Notes: generated by a model from the sequence alone, not told the origin. Counted from the first letter of the stretch, positions 1 to 8,961 are shown. The stretch: 64,000 nt of DNA from Thalassorhabdomicrobium marinisediminis (GCF_003072065.1 NZ_QCYG01000006.1:1-64000); one strand, 5' to 3'. A program made the numbers and translations.

Positions 1-63
1 TGTACGGCATCAGATCGTCCTTCCCGAAAACCTGTCACCCCGATACCGGAAAATCGCTGATCC

Positions 64-456
64 ATGCAACAAGGTCCCGAAAAGGTCGAAATCGTGACCC
101 TGACCACCGCCGAAGTTGAGAGCAACGAAGGCACTGGCGCTGCTGCCGGTGCGACAGTTGGTGCGCTGACGGCCTATGCGCTGGGCGGACCCATCGGCAC
201 CATCGTGGCTTCGGGTCTTGCGGGCGCCGTGGCCGGTGACGTGACCGAGGAAATCACCGAGGACAACATTGTCTATGTCGCAGAAAACCCCGTCGACACG
301 GTCTATCTGGACGGTGAAGTCGTGGTCGGCGCAGCCATCCCGGATACTGTCGAGACCTATGAGATCCCGAACAGTGAATATCACTACCTTTGGGTGAACG
401 GCACGCCCGTTCTGGTTGACACCGAGACGAACGCCATCATCGGCATCGTCAAGTAA
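64..456 (+). CDS. DUF1236-family protein
   Basis: This 130-residue protein has a glycine/alanine-rich, glycine-zipper-like stretch (about residues 20-60) followed by one DUF1236-type module (about 70-130) with the family's VAENPVDTVYLDGEVVVGA and NGTPVLVD signatures. DUF1236 proteins are small exported or envelope-associated proteins of unknown function in alphaproteobacteria. Relatives normally carry a signal peptide, but this ORF starts after an in-frame TGA at 58-60 and has none, and no ribosome binding site is visible before the ATG. Either the N terminus is lost or frameshifted upstream, or the protein is cytoplasmic. A good terminator follows. Confidence 0.7.
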   Translation: MQQGPEKVEIVTLTTAEVESNEGTGAAAGATVGALTAYALGGPIGTIVASGLAGAVAGDVTEEITEDNIVYVAENPVDTVYLDGEVVVGAAIPDTVETYEIPNSEYHYLWVNGTPVLVDTETNAIIGIVK

Positions 457-478
457 GTCGAACCTGTTTCTCCAACAG

Positions 479-509
479 GGGCCCGTCGCATCTGCGGCGG
501 GCCTTTTTG
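479..509 (+). terminator. Rho-independent terminator after the DUF1236 gene
   Basis: An 11-bp stem (GGCCCGTCGCA with TGCGGCGGGCC, one G-T wobble) has a very short loop and is followed by TTTTT. It ends transcription of the DUF1236 gene before the next gene. Confidence 0.8.
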
Positions 510-552
510 TATTGCGATGTGCTGTGATACCCTGCCGTCAGGAGGCCGCGCC

Positions 553-981
553 ATGGCAGACAACAAGACCAAACCGACAGACGTGGACGTGCAGGCCTTT
601 CTGCAGGCGGTCGAACATCCGGTGCGCCGCGCCGACGCGCTGACGCTGGATGCGATGTTTCGTCGGGTGACCGGCTGGCAGCCGCGCATGTGGGGTCCAA
701 CGATGATTGGCTACGGAAGCTACCACTACATCTATGACAGCGGACGGGAGGGGGATTGTCTGGCAACCGGGTTCAGCCCGCGCAAGGCGAACCTGACCCT
801 CTATATCATGCCGGGCTACCAGAATTTCGGGGGCCTGCTGGACCGGCTTGGCAAGCACAAGACCGGCAAAGCCTGTCTTTATATCAACAAGTTGGCGGAC
901 GTGGACCTGCAGGTGCTGGAAGAGATCGTGCGCGCCGGACTTGAGGATCTTGGCACACGCTGGACGATCACGCCGTCCTAG
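553..981 (+). CDS. DUF1801 domain protein
   Basis: The 142-residue protein matches the DUF1801 (YdhG-like) fold throughout, with the typical sequence order R-R-A-D-A-x-x-L near residue 22, a W-G-P-x-M-I-G-Y-G motif near 50, and C-L-Y-I-N-K-L near 110. The family is small, cytosolic and of unknown biochemical role. The ATG at 553 is chosen because AGGAGG lies about 7 bases upstream; the ORF itself is open further upstream. It is transcribed toward a minus-strand small membrane protein whose stop codon overlaps this gene's end. Confidence 0.75.
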   Translation: MADNKTKPTDVDVQAFLQAVEHPVRRADALTLDAMFRRVTGWQPRMWGPTMIGYGSYHYIYDSGREGDCLATGFSPRKANLTLYIMPGYQNFGGLLDRLGKHKTGKACLYINKLADVDLQVLEEIVRAGLEDLGTRWTITPS

Positions 982-1247
982 CGGCGGGTGCGACGCCACA
1001 GCCGGTAAACAAGGTAGAGCGCGAAGCTGCCGAAGGTCACCGTGGCGTGGATCTGCGAATACCACCAGACCGCGGGGGCGACTTCGGTTTCGACCCCGCC
1101 CCTGGACAGGTAGTGAACACCCCCCGCCCGACGCCCGTTGACCGCGTCGCCGCCCAGAACAAAGGCGACCGCCACGAACACAAAAAGGTTGAGGAGCAGA
1201 GCAAAGGGGCCCAAATGTCTGATCCGGTTTCGCCTGCGACGCTGCAT
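978..1247 (-). CDS. Small membrane protein, unknown function
   Basis: The roughly 89-residue product begins with an arginine-rich patch (QRRRRNRIRH) and a transmembrane segment (about residues 13-33). A polar loop follows, then a second membrane segment (about 62-80) and a basic tail (RLWRRTRR). This suggests two passes with positively charged cytoplasmic ends. An upstream start at 1304 is also open and would add 19 residues; the shorter start is preferred because it puts the basic patch directly before the first helix. It is divergent from gltX and overlaps the tail of the DUF1801 gene by 4 bp. I do not recognise the family. Confidence 0.5.
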   Translation of the reverse strand: MQRRRRNRIRHLGPFALLLNLFVFVAVAFVLGGDAVNGRRAGGVHYLSRGGVETEVAPAVWWYSQIHATVTFGSFALYLVYRLWRRTRR

Positions 1248-1318
1248 CTTGCCAATATGGACATTGACCGCCACCTGTGAAAGAGCCTTCTGCACCTTTC
1301 CCATCTGGACCGCACGCT

Positions 1319-2638
1319 ATGACAACCACCCGTTTCGCCCCGTCCCCCACCGGCTATCTGCACATCGGCAACCTTCGGGCGGCCCTGTTCAACGCCGCAT
1401 TGGCGCGGCAGGCCGGGGGAACCTTCATTCTGCGCATCGACGACACCGATCCCGAACGCTCGAAGCAGGAGTATATCGACGCGATCATGGAAGACCTCAC
1501 CTGGCTGGGGATCACCTGGGACCGTGTCGAATACCAATCCAAGCGCCTTGACCGCTACGACGCCGCAAAGCAGCGCCTGATCGAGCTGGGCCGCCTGTAT
1601 GAGTGTTTCGAGACGCCGGTCGAGCTTGACCTGAAGCGCAAGAAGCAGATGAACATGGGCAAGCCGCCGGTCTATGACCGCGCTGCGCTCGCGCTGTCGG
1701 AGGATGAAAAGGACCGGTTGCGGGCCGAGCGCGGGTCGCACTGGCGGTTCAAGCTGGATCACAAGCGGATCGAATGGTGCGACGGGATCATCGGCGACAT
1801 TTCCATTGACGCGGCCTCGGTCAGCGATCCGGTGCTGTTCAAGAACGACGGGCAGATTCTTTACACGTTGGCATCGGTGGTGGACGACACCGAGATGGGC
1901 GTGACGGACGTGGTGCGCGGCTCGGACCACGTGACCAACACCGCGACCCAGATCCAGATGATCGAAGCGCTGGGCGGCACGGTGCCGCGCTTCGCGCACC
2001 ACTCGCTTCTGACCGGCCCGCAGGGGGAGGCTTTGTCGAAACGTCTGGGCACCCTTGCCCTGCGCGATCTGAGGCAAGAGGGGATCGCGCCCATGGCGAT
2101 CCTGTCTCTTATGGCGCGGTTGGGCTCCTCCGACCCGGTGGAGTTGCGCGACACCGTGGATGAGGTTTACGCCAATTTCGATCTGTCGAAATTCGGCTCG
2201 GCCCCCACCAAATTCGACGCCGACGACCTCAAGCCGCTGACCCACCGCTACCTTGCCGCGCGCCCCTATGCCGAGGTGCGCGAACAGGTGCTGGCGCTGG
2301 GCGTGCCCGAGGCGCTGGGTGAGCGGTTCTGGAACGTGGTGCGCGAGAACATCACCACGCTGGACGACATGGAAAGCTGGTGGGCGGTGTTCCGCGACGG
2401 GGCCGAGGCTCAGGTCGACGCCGAGGATGCCGATTTCGTCGCGCAGGCGCTGTCCCTGCTGGATGAGCCGCCCTATACCGACGCGACTTGGGGCGACTGG
2501 ACCGCCCAAGTGAAAGAGGCCACGGGCCGCAAGGGCAAGGGTCTGTTCATGCCCCTGCGCCGCGCGGTGACCGGGCGCAGCCGTGGGCCAGAGATGGCGG
2601 ATGTCATGCCTCTCGTGCAGCGAAAACCCAAGGTTTGA
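1319..2638 (+). CDS. gltX: Glutamyl-tRNA synthetase
   Basis: This class I aminoacyl-tRNA synthetase charges tRNA-Glu in the cytoplasm. The catalytic domain begins at once with FAPSPTGYLHIGN (HIGH motif, about residues 15-18), and the KMSKS-equivalent LSKRLG lies near residue 240. The C-terminal anticodon-binding half completes a 439-residue protein, short for GltX but usual for the second, GluRS2-like type found in alphaproteobacteria. The ATG at 1319 is chosen because the family signature begins within four codons of it; the upstream ORF extension to 1277 is not conserved-looking. Its stop overlaps the TTG start of the following MATE gene, so the two are probably cotranscribed. Whether it also charges tRNA-Gln cannot be told from sequence alone. 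Confidence 0.95.
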   Translation: MTTTRFAPSPTGYLHIGNLRAALFNAALARQAGGTFILRIDDTDPERSKQEYIDAIMEDLTWLGITWDRVEYQSKRLDRYDAAKQRLIELGRLYECFETPVELDLKRKKQMNMGKPPVYDRAALALSEDEKDRLRAERGSHWRFKLDHKRIEWCDGIIGDISIDAASVSDPVLFKNDGQILYTLASVVDDTEMGVTDVVRGSDHVTNTATQIQMIEALGGTVPRFAHHSLLTGPQGEALSKRLGTLALRDLRQEGIAPMAILSLMARLGSSDPVELRDTVDEVYANFDLSKFGSAPTKFDADDLKPLTHRYLAARPYAEVREQVLALGVPEALGERFWNVVRENITTLDDMESWWAVFRDGAEAQVDAEDADFVAQALSLLDEPPYTDATWGDWTAQVKEATGRKGKGLFMPLRRAVTGRSRGPEMADVMPLVQRKPKV

Positions 2639-4044
2639 CGGGCCGCCCCGCACCGGAGGCACAGGCGCGGTTCCTGAGCGGGTCGCTGATGCGGCACATC
2701 ACGGTCATGGCGCTCACCTCTTCCGTGGGGCTGATGGCCGTGTTTCTTGTCGATTTCGTCGACATGATCTTTATCTCGATGCTGGGCAAGGCCGAGCTTG
2801 CAGCGGCCATCGGCTATGCCGGCGCGATCCTGTTCTTCACGTCGTCCTTCGGCATCGGCATGTCCATCGCGGGCGGCGCCTTGGTGGCGCGGGCATTGGG
2901 CAGCGGCGACCGTGAGCGTGCGCAGCGGCTGGCGACCAACGTGCTGATCTTCGGCTTCGGGTTCGGGGCGCTCTTCGCCGCGCTGGTCTGGCTCAACCTC
3001 GGGCCCATCGTCGGTCTTGTGGGCGCCACCGGAGAGACCGCAGCCCTTGCCGTGTCCTATCTGACCATCGTGATCCCTTCGCTTGCGCTGTTGCTCGTGG
3101 GGATGGTCGGGGGCGCGATCCTGCGCGCGCACGGGGATGCGCGGCGGTCGATGATGGCCACGATCATCGGCGGGGTGGTGAACGCTGTACTGGATCCGAT
3201 CCTGATCTTCGGGCTGGGGATGGAATTGCAGGGCGCGGCATGGGCCAGCGTCGCTGCACGGGTCGCCATCGGGGTGGCCGCATTGGTGCCCATCGTGCGG
3301 CATTACGGCGGTTTCGGGCGGCCCAGTCTGGCGAGCATGCTGCCCGATTTCCGGCCCGTGATGGTGATCGCGATCCCGGCAATCCTGACCCAGTTGGCGA
3401 CGCCGCTGGGGCAAGCCTATGTCACCCGCGCCATGTCGCAATTCGGAGAGGATGCAGTGGCGGGCATGGCGATCATCGGCCGTCTGACGCCGGTGGCTTT
3501 CGCCATCCTGTTCGCCCTGTCCGGCGCGATCGGGCCGGTGATCGGCCAGAACTTCGGCGCCTCGCGCCCGGACCGCGTGCGGCGCGCCTTCTTTGACGGG
3601 CTGATCTTCAGCGGCATCGTGGTCTGCGCCGTCTCGGCGCTGTTGTTTCTGGCCCGGCCGGGGCTGGAAATCCTCTTCGCGCTGGACGGAGAGGCCCGCA
3701 CGCTGGTGTTCCTTTTCGCCGGTCCGCTGAGCCTGCTGTGGTTCTTCAACGGCATCATCTTCCTGAGCAGTGCGGCCTTCAACAACATGGGCCACCCCTT
3801 CTATTCGACGCTGCTGAACTGGGGTCGCCATACGCTGGGCACGATCCCCTTCGTGATCGTCTTTTCCACGTGGTTCGGCGCAAGCGGCGTGCTGATCGGC
3901 CAATCGGTCGGCGGCATCCTGTTCGGAATCCTCGCCGTGCTTCTGGCGCTCGGGGTCATCCGGCAGGGCGGCGCGGGGGGCGATCCGTCCGACGGGCTGT
4001 TGCGGCAGGCGCGGGTGTTCGGCTGGCTTTACCGGAACCGGTAG
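2635..4044 (+). CDS. MATE-family multidrug efflux transporter
   Basis: This 469-residue inner-membrane protein has about twelve hydrophobic segments arranged as two homologous halves, as in NorM-type MATE exporters that extrude cationic drugs or dyes in exchange for Na+ or H+. MATE-like features include an early DFVDMIFIS segment, a VNAVLDPILIFG segment near residue 185 (typical of the family's N-x-x-L-D-P motif) and a GAIGPVIGQNFGA segment in the second half. The best start is the TTG at 2635, which overlaps the gltX stop by four bases; AAGG just upstream can serve as ribosome binding site. Substrate is unknown. Confidence 0.9.
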   Translation: MTGRPAPEAQARFLSGSLMRHITVMALTSSVGLMAVFLVDFVDMIFISMLGKAELAAAIGYAGAILFFTSSFGIGMSIAGGALVARALGSGDRERAQRLATNVLIFGFGFGALFAALVWLNLGPIVGLVGATGETAALAVSYLTIVIPSLALLLVGMVGGAILRAHGDARRSMMATIIGGVVNAVLDPILIFGLGMELQGAAWASVAARVAIGVAALVPIVRHYGGFGRPSLASMLPDFRPVMVIAIPAILTQLATPLGQAYVTRAMSQFGEDAVAGMAIIGRLTPVAFAILFALSGAIGPVIGQNFGASRPDRVRRAFFDGLIFSGIVVCAVSALLFLARPGLEILFALDGEARTLVFLFAGPLSLLWFFNGIIFLSSAAFNNMGHPFYSTLLNWGRHTLGTIPFVIVFSTWFGASGVLIGQSVGGILFGILAVLLALGVIRQGGAGGDPSDGLLRQARVFGWLYRNR

Positions 4045-4047
4045 GAG

Positions 4048-6564
4048 TTATTCCCTTGCGCGCAGCACGCGGGCCGGTCTGGCCGCCAGCGGGCGCAGGG
4101 CGAAGCCCAGACTGGCCAGCAAAGTGGCCCCGACGCCGCCCAGAAGGATCGCGGCGGCAGAACCCCAGACCGGCGTATATTCTGTTTCGAAGATGAAGGT
4201 GCTCACTGCCCAGCCGCCCGCGATCCCGGCGGCCAGCGCAACCGCCGCCGCCGCCAGCCCCAGAAGCGCGGCGCGCAGGGCGAAGCTGCGCAGGATTACC
4301 CCGCGCGATGCGCCGACCGTCTTCAGCACCGCCGCTTCATAGGTGCGGGCCGGAACGCCCGAAGCCGCCGCCCCGATCAGCACCAGAAACCCCGTCACCA
4401 GCGTGGCCAGCGCACCGTAGCGGGTGGCTGCGGTGATGCCGCCCAGAAGCTCGACCACCCGGTCGATCGCGTCGCGCACACGGATCGCGGTGACGTTGGG
4501 ATAGGCCCCGGCGATGTCGCGCAGGATCGCGGCTTCGGCCTCGGGTGTGGCATAGACGGTGCTGATCCACGAATGGGGCGCCCCCTGCAGCGCCGACGGG
4601 GTCATCGACATGATGAAGCCGATGCCCGCATCCTCGAACGAAACCTCGCGGAAGTTGGCGATGGTGCCGGTGATCTCTCGGCCCAGAATGTTGGTGGTGA
4701 TCGTGTCGCCCAGCGACAGGCCCATTTCCGCGCCTTCCTCGGCGGCAAAGGAAATCAGCGGCGGGCCGTCGTAGTCCTCGGGCCACCAGCGGCCTTCGGT
4801 GATCACCGTCCCCTCGGCGGGGCGGGCGGAATAGGTCACACCGCGATCCCCGCGCAGCACCCAATGGTCGGCAAAGTCGCGCGCCGGTGCGCCGTTGATC
4901 CGGGTGATGATGCCGCGCAGCATCGGCGCGGCTTCGTAGTCCGACACCTCCGGATCGCCGTCCAGCCGCGCGCGGAAGCCGTTGATCTGGTCGGGCTGGA
5001 TGTCAACGAAGAAGTAACTCGGCGCGACCTGCGGCAATTCCTCGGCGATGGAGCCGCGCAGGCTGCCGTCGATCTGGCCCACGGCGGCCAGCACGGCGAG
5101 GCCAAGGCCCAGCGACAGCACGACTGACGTGGCCTCGCCGTCGCGGGCCCCGATTGAGCCGAGCGCCATGCGCAACGCAGGCCAGCCCCGCGCCAGCCGC
5201 CGGAACCGCCGCGCGGTGAAGCGGGCGAGGGCGGCGGCAAGCACCAGCAGCACCAGCGCGAACAGGATGCCGCCCGCGGTCCAGAGCGTCAGGAACGCGG
5301 TGCCGGAAAACAGGACCGCCGCGCCGATCAGCAGCGCCAGAAGCAGCAGGGTGGCGATGATGTAGCGCGCACCGGGCAGGCCGCCGCCCGCGCCGAAAGC
5401 GTCGCGGAACAGGGTCGCGGGCTTGATCGCTTCGGTCCGCGCCAAGGGCAAGAGCGTGAAGAGCAGCGCCGCGAGAACGCCGTAAAGCGCCGCCTCGAGC
5501 AGGGGCAGGGGATAGAGCGTGAACACTGCCGGGATCGGCAGACGGGCTTCGATCAGGGGCGCCAGAGCAAGGGGCACGGTCGCGCCAAGGATCAGGCCCA
5601 GCCCCACCCCGGCCATCGTCAGCACGGCGATTTGCAAGAAATAGGTGAGAAAGATCGTGCGGCGGCTGGCGCCGAGGGTCTTGAGGATGGCGATCACCTC
5701 GGCCTTGCCGCGCAGATAGGCGCGCACGGCGGAGGAGACGCCGACCCCGCCCACCGCCAGACCGGACAGGCCGATCAGGATCAGGAAGGCGCCGATCCGG
5801 TCCACGAAGCGCGCCACACCCGGCGCGCCTTCGCGCGCATCCCGCCAGCGCAGCCCACTGTCGGCAAAGCGGCGCTTGGCCTCGGCTTCCAGCGCGGCGA
5901 GGTCCGCGCCATCGGGCAGATCAAGGCGGTAGTTCGTCTCCATCAAGGTGCCCGTGGCCAAGAGGCCGGAGCCCGCAAGATCGTCCAGCCGCACCAGCGT
6001 GCGCGGCCCCAGCCCGAAGCCCGCGCCGGAGTTGTCGGGATAGCTTTCAAGGATCGCGGAGAGCGTGAAGGTCTGGGTGCCCAGCGTGAAGGTGTCGCCC
6101 ACCTGCAGCGCCAACCGGTCCGCCAGCACCCGTTCGATCACCGCGCCGGGGTGCGCGCCGTTGCCCGCGAAAGCCCGGTCCAGCGGCATCGGCGGGTCCA
6201 GCACCGTCGCGCCGATCAGGGGGTAGAAGGCGTCGACCGCCTGCACCTGCGTCAGCCCCCGATCCACATCGTCCCGCGGCACCACCAGCATGGAGCGGAA
6301 ATCAACCGTCTCGGAAACAGCTTCGGCAATCGACGCCATCCACGCCGCTTCCTCTTCGTCCGCGAAACGATAGGTCAGCCGCACCTCGGCGTCGCCGCCC
6401 AGCAGCGCCGCGCCATCGGCCACAAGCCCCGCCTGAATCGAGGCGCGCACGGTGCCCACGGCGGCAATCGCCGCCACCCCCAGCGCGAGACAGGCCAAAA
6501 AGATGCGAAAACCGCGCAGACCGCCGCGCAATTCGCGCCGCGCGATGGTCCAGGCCTGCGTCAT
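4048..6564 (-). CDS. ybbP: FtsX-type ABC transporter permease (YbbP-like)
   Basis: The 838-residue protein has an N-terminal membrane helix, a large periplasmic domain, three helices (about residues 255-390), further central helices, a second periplasmic domain (about 500-690) and three C-terminal helices. This duplicated FtsX/MacB-permease layout matches YbbP/LolC-like permeases. It overlaps the stop of its ATPase partner by 4 bp, and the pair is divergent from a TesA-like esterase, reproducing the known tesA-ybbA-ybbP cluster of enterobacteria. The family probably moves or extracts a lipid or lipophilic substrate from the inner membrane; the cargo here is not known. Confidence 0.88.
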   Translation of the reverse strand: MTQAWTIARRELRGGLRGFRIFLACLALGVAAIAAVGTVRASIQAGLVADGAALLGGDAEVRLTYRFADEEEAAWMASIAEAVSETVDFRSMLVVPRDDVDRGLTQVQAVDAFYPLIGATVLDPPMPLDRAFAGNGAHPGAVIERVLADRLALQVGDTFTLGTQTFTLSAILESYPDNSGAGFGLGPRTLVRLDDLAGSGLLATGTLMETNYRLDLPDGADLAALEAEAKRRFADSGLRWRDAREGAPGVARFVDRIGAFLILIGLSGLAVGGVGVSSAVRAYLRGKAEVIAILKTLGASRRTIFLTYFLQIAVLTMAGVGLGLILGATVPLALAPLIEARLPIPAVFTLYPLPLLEAALYGVLAALLFTLLPLARTEAIKPATLFRDAFGAGGGLPGARYIIATLLLLALLIGAAVLFSGTAFLTLWTAGGILFALVLLVLAAALARFTARRFRRLARGWPALRMALGSIGARDGEATSVVLSLGLGLAVLAAVGQIDGSLRGSIAEELPQVAPSYFFVDIQPDQINGFRARLDGDPEVSDYEAAPMLRGIITRINGAPARDFADHWVLRGDRGVTYSARPAEGTVITEGRWWPEDYDGPPLISFAAEEGAEMGLSLGDTITTNILGREITGTIANFREVSFEDAGIGFIMSMTPSALQGAPHSWISTVYATPEAEAAILRDIAGAYPNVTAIRVRDAIDRVVELLGGITAATRYGALATLVTGFLVLIGAAASGVPARTYEAAVLKTVGASRGVILRSFALRAALLGLAAAAVALAAGIAGGWAVSTFIFETEYTPVWGSAAAILLGGVGATLLASLGFALRPLAARPARVLRARE

Positions 6565-7229
6565 GCCTCGATCCGTCCGTCGCGCAGACGCACCACCCGG
6601 TCGCAGCGGGCGGCCAGATCGTGACTGTGGGTGACCATCACCAGCGTCGCGCCGTGATGGTCGCGCAGATCGAACAGCAGCTCGATGATCGCGGCGCCGG
6701 TGGTTTCGTCCAGATTGCCCGTCGGCTCATCCGCGAGCAGCAGTTTCGGTCGGGTGACCGAAGCGCGGGCCAGTGCCACGCGCTGTTGCTCGCCGCCTGA
6801 AAGCTGCGACGGGTAATGATCGCACCGCGCGCCCAGCCCGACGCGCTCAAGCTCGGCCTCGGCGCGGGGAAAGGCATCGCGCGCGCCCGCCAGCTCAAGC
6901 GGCGTTGCCACGTTTTCCAACGCGGTCATCGTCGGGATCAGGTGGAAAGACTGGAACACCACCCCCATATTACCCTGACGAAAGCGGGCCAGCGCATCTT
7001 CGCCCAAAGCGGTGATGTCCGTGCTGAGCACCGAAATCGACCCCGTGGTCGCGGTATCCAGACCGCCCATGAGCATAAGGAGCGACGATTTGCCAGACCC
7101 ACTTGGCCCGACCAGCCCCAAGGTCTCGCCCGCGGCGACGTCAAGCGTGATGTCGTGCAGGATGTCCACCGGACCGGCGTTGCCGGACAGCGACAGGGAC
7201 ACATCGCGCAAACTCAGGGCGTGGGACAT
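6561..7229 (-). CDS. ybbA: ABC transporter ATPase (YbbA/LolD-like)
   Basis: This 222-residue ATPase powers the YbbP permease encoded downstream. It shows Walker [10 protein letters not shown] (about residue 40), the Q-loop [11 protein letters not shown], the ABC signature LSGGEQQR, Walker [14 protein letters not shown] and the H-loop VTHSHD, all typical of the LolD/MacB/FtsE subgroup. The start at 7229 (MSHALSLRD) was chosen because family similarity begins there; the longer ORF upstream runs into the divergent esterase promoter region. Its ATG lies on the same CATG as the proposed start of the divergent esterase gene. Confidence 0.92.
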   Translation of the reverse strand: MSHALSLRDVSLSLSGNAGPVDILHDITLDVAAGETLGLVGPSGSGKSSLLMLMGGLDTATTGSISVLSTDITALGEDALARFRQGNMGVVFQSFHLIPTMTALENVATPLELAGARDAFPRAEAELERVGLGARCDHYPSQLSGGEQQRVALARASVTRPKLLLADEPTGNLDETTGAAIIELLFDLRDHHGATLVMVTHSHDLAARCDRVVRLRDGRIEA

Positions 7230-7914
7230 GGGGGCGGCCTTTCGGGGAACGGGTTCCCTGACATATGGGGCAATCCGCGCCGCCCGCAACCTTGCGGTGA
7301 CGTCGCTGATCGCCGCAGGTCCCGCGCAGGCCGACGGGGTCACCATCGCCGCCTTGGGCGACAGCCTGACGCAGGGCTACGGCCTGCCCGCCGAAGATGG
7401 TTTCGTGCCGCAATTGAAGGCATGGCTGCGCGATCAGGGCGCGCAGGTCGAGATCATCAACGCGGGCGTGTCGGGGGACACCACGGCGGGCGGGCTTTCG
7501 CGGGTGGGCTGGACGTTGACGCCCGAGGTGGACGCGATGATCCTCGCCCTGGGCGGCAACGACCTGTTGCGGGGCATCGATCCGGAGGTGAGCCGCGCCA
7601 ACCTTGACGGCATCCTGCAAGCGGCGGAGGCGGCAGCGGTGCCGGTGCTGATGATCGGCCTGGACGCGCCGGGCAACTACGGCCCGCAGTATGAAGCGGC
7701 GTTCGAGGGCATGTATCCGGCGCTGGCCGACGCCCATGACGCCGCGCTGATACCCGATTTCTTCGCGCCCCTGACCGCGGAAACCCCTGACGCCGCCGCC
7801 CGCCGCCGTTTCATGCAGGCGGACGGCATTCACCCCAGCGCAGACGGGGTCGAGGTGATCGTCGAAGGTCTGGGCCCGCGCATTCTGGAGTGGCTGGACG
7901 ACCTCGCGCGCTGA
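7228..7914 (+). CDS. tesA: GDSL-family arylesterase / lysophospholipase (TesA-like)
   Basis: This SGNH hydrolase probably cleaves short acyl esters or lysophospholipids in the periplasm. Block I GDSLTQGYGL (catalytic Ser), block III GGNDLLRG and block V DGIHPS (catalytic Asp and His) are all present. Relatives start with a clean signal peptide. Here the region before ADGVTIAALGDS is poor: the only in-frame ATG is at 7228, giving a 35-residue leader with an Ala/Leu stretch ending PAQA, while non-ATG starts closer in (CTG 7258, GTG 7297) are also possible. It is divergent from ybbA, the usual genomic partner of tesA. Confidence 0.85.
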   Translation: MGAAFRGTGSLTYGAIRAARNLAVTSLIAAGPAQADGVTIAALGDSLTQGYGLPAEDGFVPQLKAWLRDQGAQVEIINAGVSGDTTAGGLSRVGWTLTPEVDAMILALGGNDLLRGIDPEVSRANLDGILQAAEAAAVPVLMIGLDAPGNYGPQYEAAFEGMYPALADAHDAALIPDFFAPLTAETPDAAARRRFMQADGIHPSADGVEVIVEGLGPRILEWLDDLAR

Positions 7915-7981
7915 GCGCCGGACATGGAAAGCCGCGCCGTTCGGGCTAGGGTCAGGGTCTCACAAGCCAAGGAGACATCCC

Positions 7982-8191
7982 ATGAGCACTTCTGTCGCAA
8001 AAGTCACGGAAATCATCTGCGCGTCGTCGAAATCCTTCGATGATGCGGTCGAGAATGGCATCGCGCGGGCGTCGAAAACCATCAAGAACATCAAGAACGC
8101 CTGGGTCGCGGACCAGAAGGTCACGGTCAGCGATGGCAAGATCGATGAATACCGGGTGGTCCTGAAGGTCACCTTCGTGCTGGACGAGTGA
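7982..8191 (+). CDS. Dodecin, flavin-binding storage protein
   Basis: Dodecins form hollow dodecamers that bind and protect riboflavin or FMN. The 69-residue length, the sequence start KVTEIICASSKSFDDAV, the conserved NAWVADQKV segment (the Trp stacks on the flavin ring) and the closing Y-R-V-V-L-K-V-T-F-V-L strand are all diagnostic. AAGGAG sits about 9 bases before the ATG. It stands alone between the esterase and the cold-shock genes, and shares a convergent hairpin terminator with the latter. Confidence 0.93.
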   Translation: MSTSVAKVTEIICASSKSFDDAVENGIARASKTIKNIKNAWVADQKVTVSDGKIDEYRVVLKVTFVLDE

Positions 8192-8206
8192 CCGCCGACC
8201 GGTCAG

Positions 8207-8240
8207 CAAAACGGGCGCCGGTCCAAGGCGCCCGTTCCGG
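8207..8240. terminator. Bidirectional terminator between dodecin and cold-shock gene
   Basis: A perfect 9-bp stem (ACGGGCGCC with GGCGCCCGT) at 8211-8219/8227-8235 has AAAA on its left side, so on the minus strand it is followed by TTTT. It mainly terminates the cold-shock gene and probably the convergent dodecin transcript too. Confidence 0.75.
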
Positions 8241-8254
8241 TCGATCCGCCCAGC

Positions 8255-8461
8255 TTACGCCAGGGCCAGATTGACCGCGTTTTCGCGTCCGTCACGGCCG
8301 GCTTCCACGTCGAAGGTCACCTTCTGGTCATCGGCCAGACCGGTCAGGCCGGAGCGTTCGACAGCCGAGATGTGCACGAACACATCCTTCCCGCCGCCGT
8401 CCGGTGCGATGAACCCATAACCCTTAGTCGTATTGAACCATTTCACGGTGCCGTTTGGCAT
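8255..8461 (-). CDS. Cold-shock protein (CspA family), copy 1
   Basis: The 68-residue OB-fold RNA chaperone has RNP1 KGYGFIAP and RNP2 VFVHIS motifs with conserved aromatic residues for single-stranded nucleic acid binding. It is a near-duplicate of the neighbouring copy at 8755-8961: I count six differing residues of 68 (positions 2, 3, 15, 21, 22, 61). Both are on the minus strand about 290 bp apart with separate terminators. The 8462-8700 leader and intergenic stretch holds no gene. Csp genes commonly have regulated untranslated leaders, but I see no defined thermosensor structure. Confidence 0.93.
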   Translation of the reverse strand: MPNGTVKWFNTTKGYGFIAPDGGGKDVFVHISAVERSGLTGLADDQKVTFDVEAGRDGRENAVNLALA

Positions 8462-8699
8462 GGTGTGTCTTCCTCTTGTCGTGTCCGCTCACGGGATGCA
8501 GCGGTGTGGCGCGTCATTCCGATCGTGTGGACTGGCATGAGGGACAGGCAGAATGTCTGAACCGCAGGGGTAGCAGTGTGGATCGTGGTAACAGGCCCTT
8601 TGATAATGCAAGTGACGCTGGGTCAAGACAAGACATTTTGCGCGCCACCCCGCAGGCGCTGGCATTTCCCCGCCCATCGCCGCGCGGGGCAACAGGCAC

Positions 8700-8731
8700 G
8701 AAAAAGGGCGGCCCCCGAAAGGACCGCCCCC
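8700..8731 (-). terminator. Terminator of cold-shock gene copy 2
   Basis: On the minus strand GGGCGGTCC and GGGCCGCCC form an imperfect GC-rich hairpin followed by TTTTT (AAAAA at 8701-8705 on the plus strand). It lies just downstream of the second csp gene. Confidence 0.75.
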
Positions 8732-8754
8732 ATTCAAACCCGAAGGTTCAATAC

Positions 8755-8961
8755 TTATGCGAGTGCGAGGTTCACCGCGGACTCACGACCGTCGCGGCCG
8801 GCTTCGACGTCGAAGGTGACCTTCTGATCGTCTGCCAGACCGGTGAGGCCGGAACGCTCAACAGCGGAGATGTGAACGAAAACGTCCTTGCCACCGGTTT
8901 CAGGAGCGATAAAGCCGAAGCCTTTAGTTGTGTTGAACCATTTGACTGTGCCTGTGGCCAT
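8755..8961 (-). CDS. Cold-shock protein (CspA family), copy 2
   Basis: The 68-residue cold-shock domain protein carries RNP1 KGFGFIAP and RNP2 VFVHIS and is almost identical to the copy at 8255-8461, pointing to tandem duplication. AAGGAAG lies about 9 bases before the ATG. Upstream (8962-9227) is a 266-bp stretch shared with the divergent PhnA-type gene; it should hold both promoters and the csp leader, but no other gene is visible. Confidence 0.93.
   Translation of the reverse strand: MATGTVKWFNTTKGFGFIAPETGGKDVFVHISAVERSGLTGLADDQKVTFDVEAGRDGRESAVNLALA

Noticed and set aside
2-97. Frame-2 stretch (RHQIVLPENLSPRYRKIADP) that could be the C terminus of a gene starting before the window
   Set aside because: Too short to judge and overlaps the DUF1236 start; no recognisable family.
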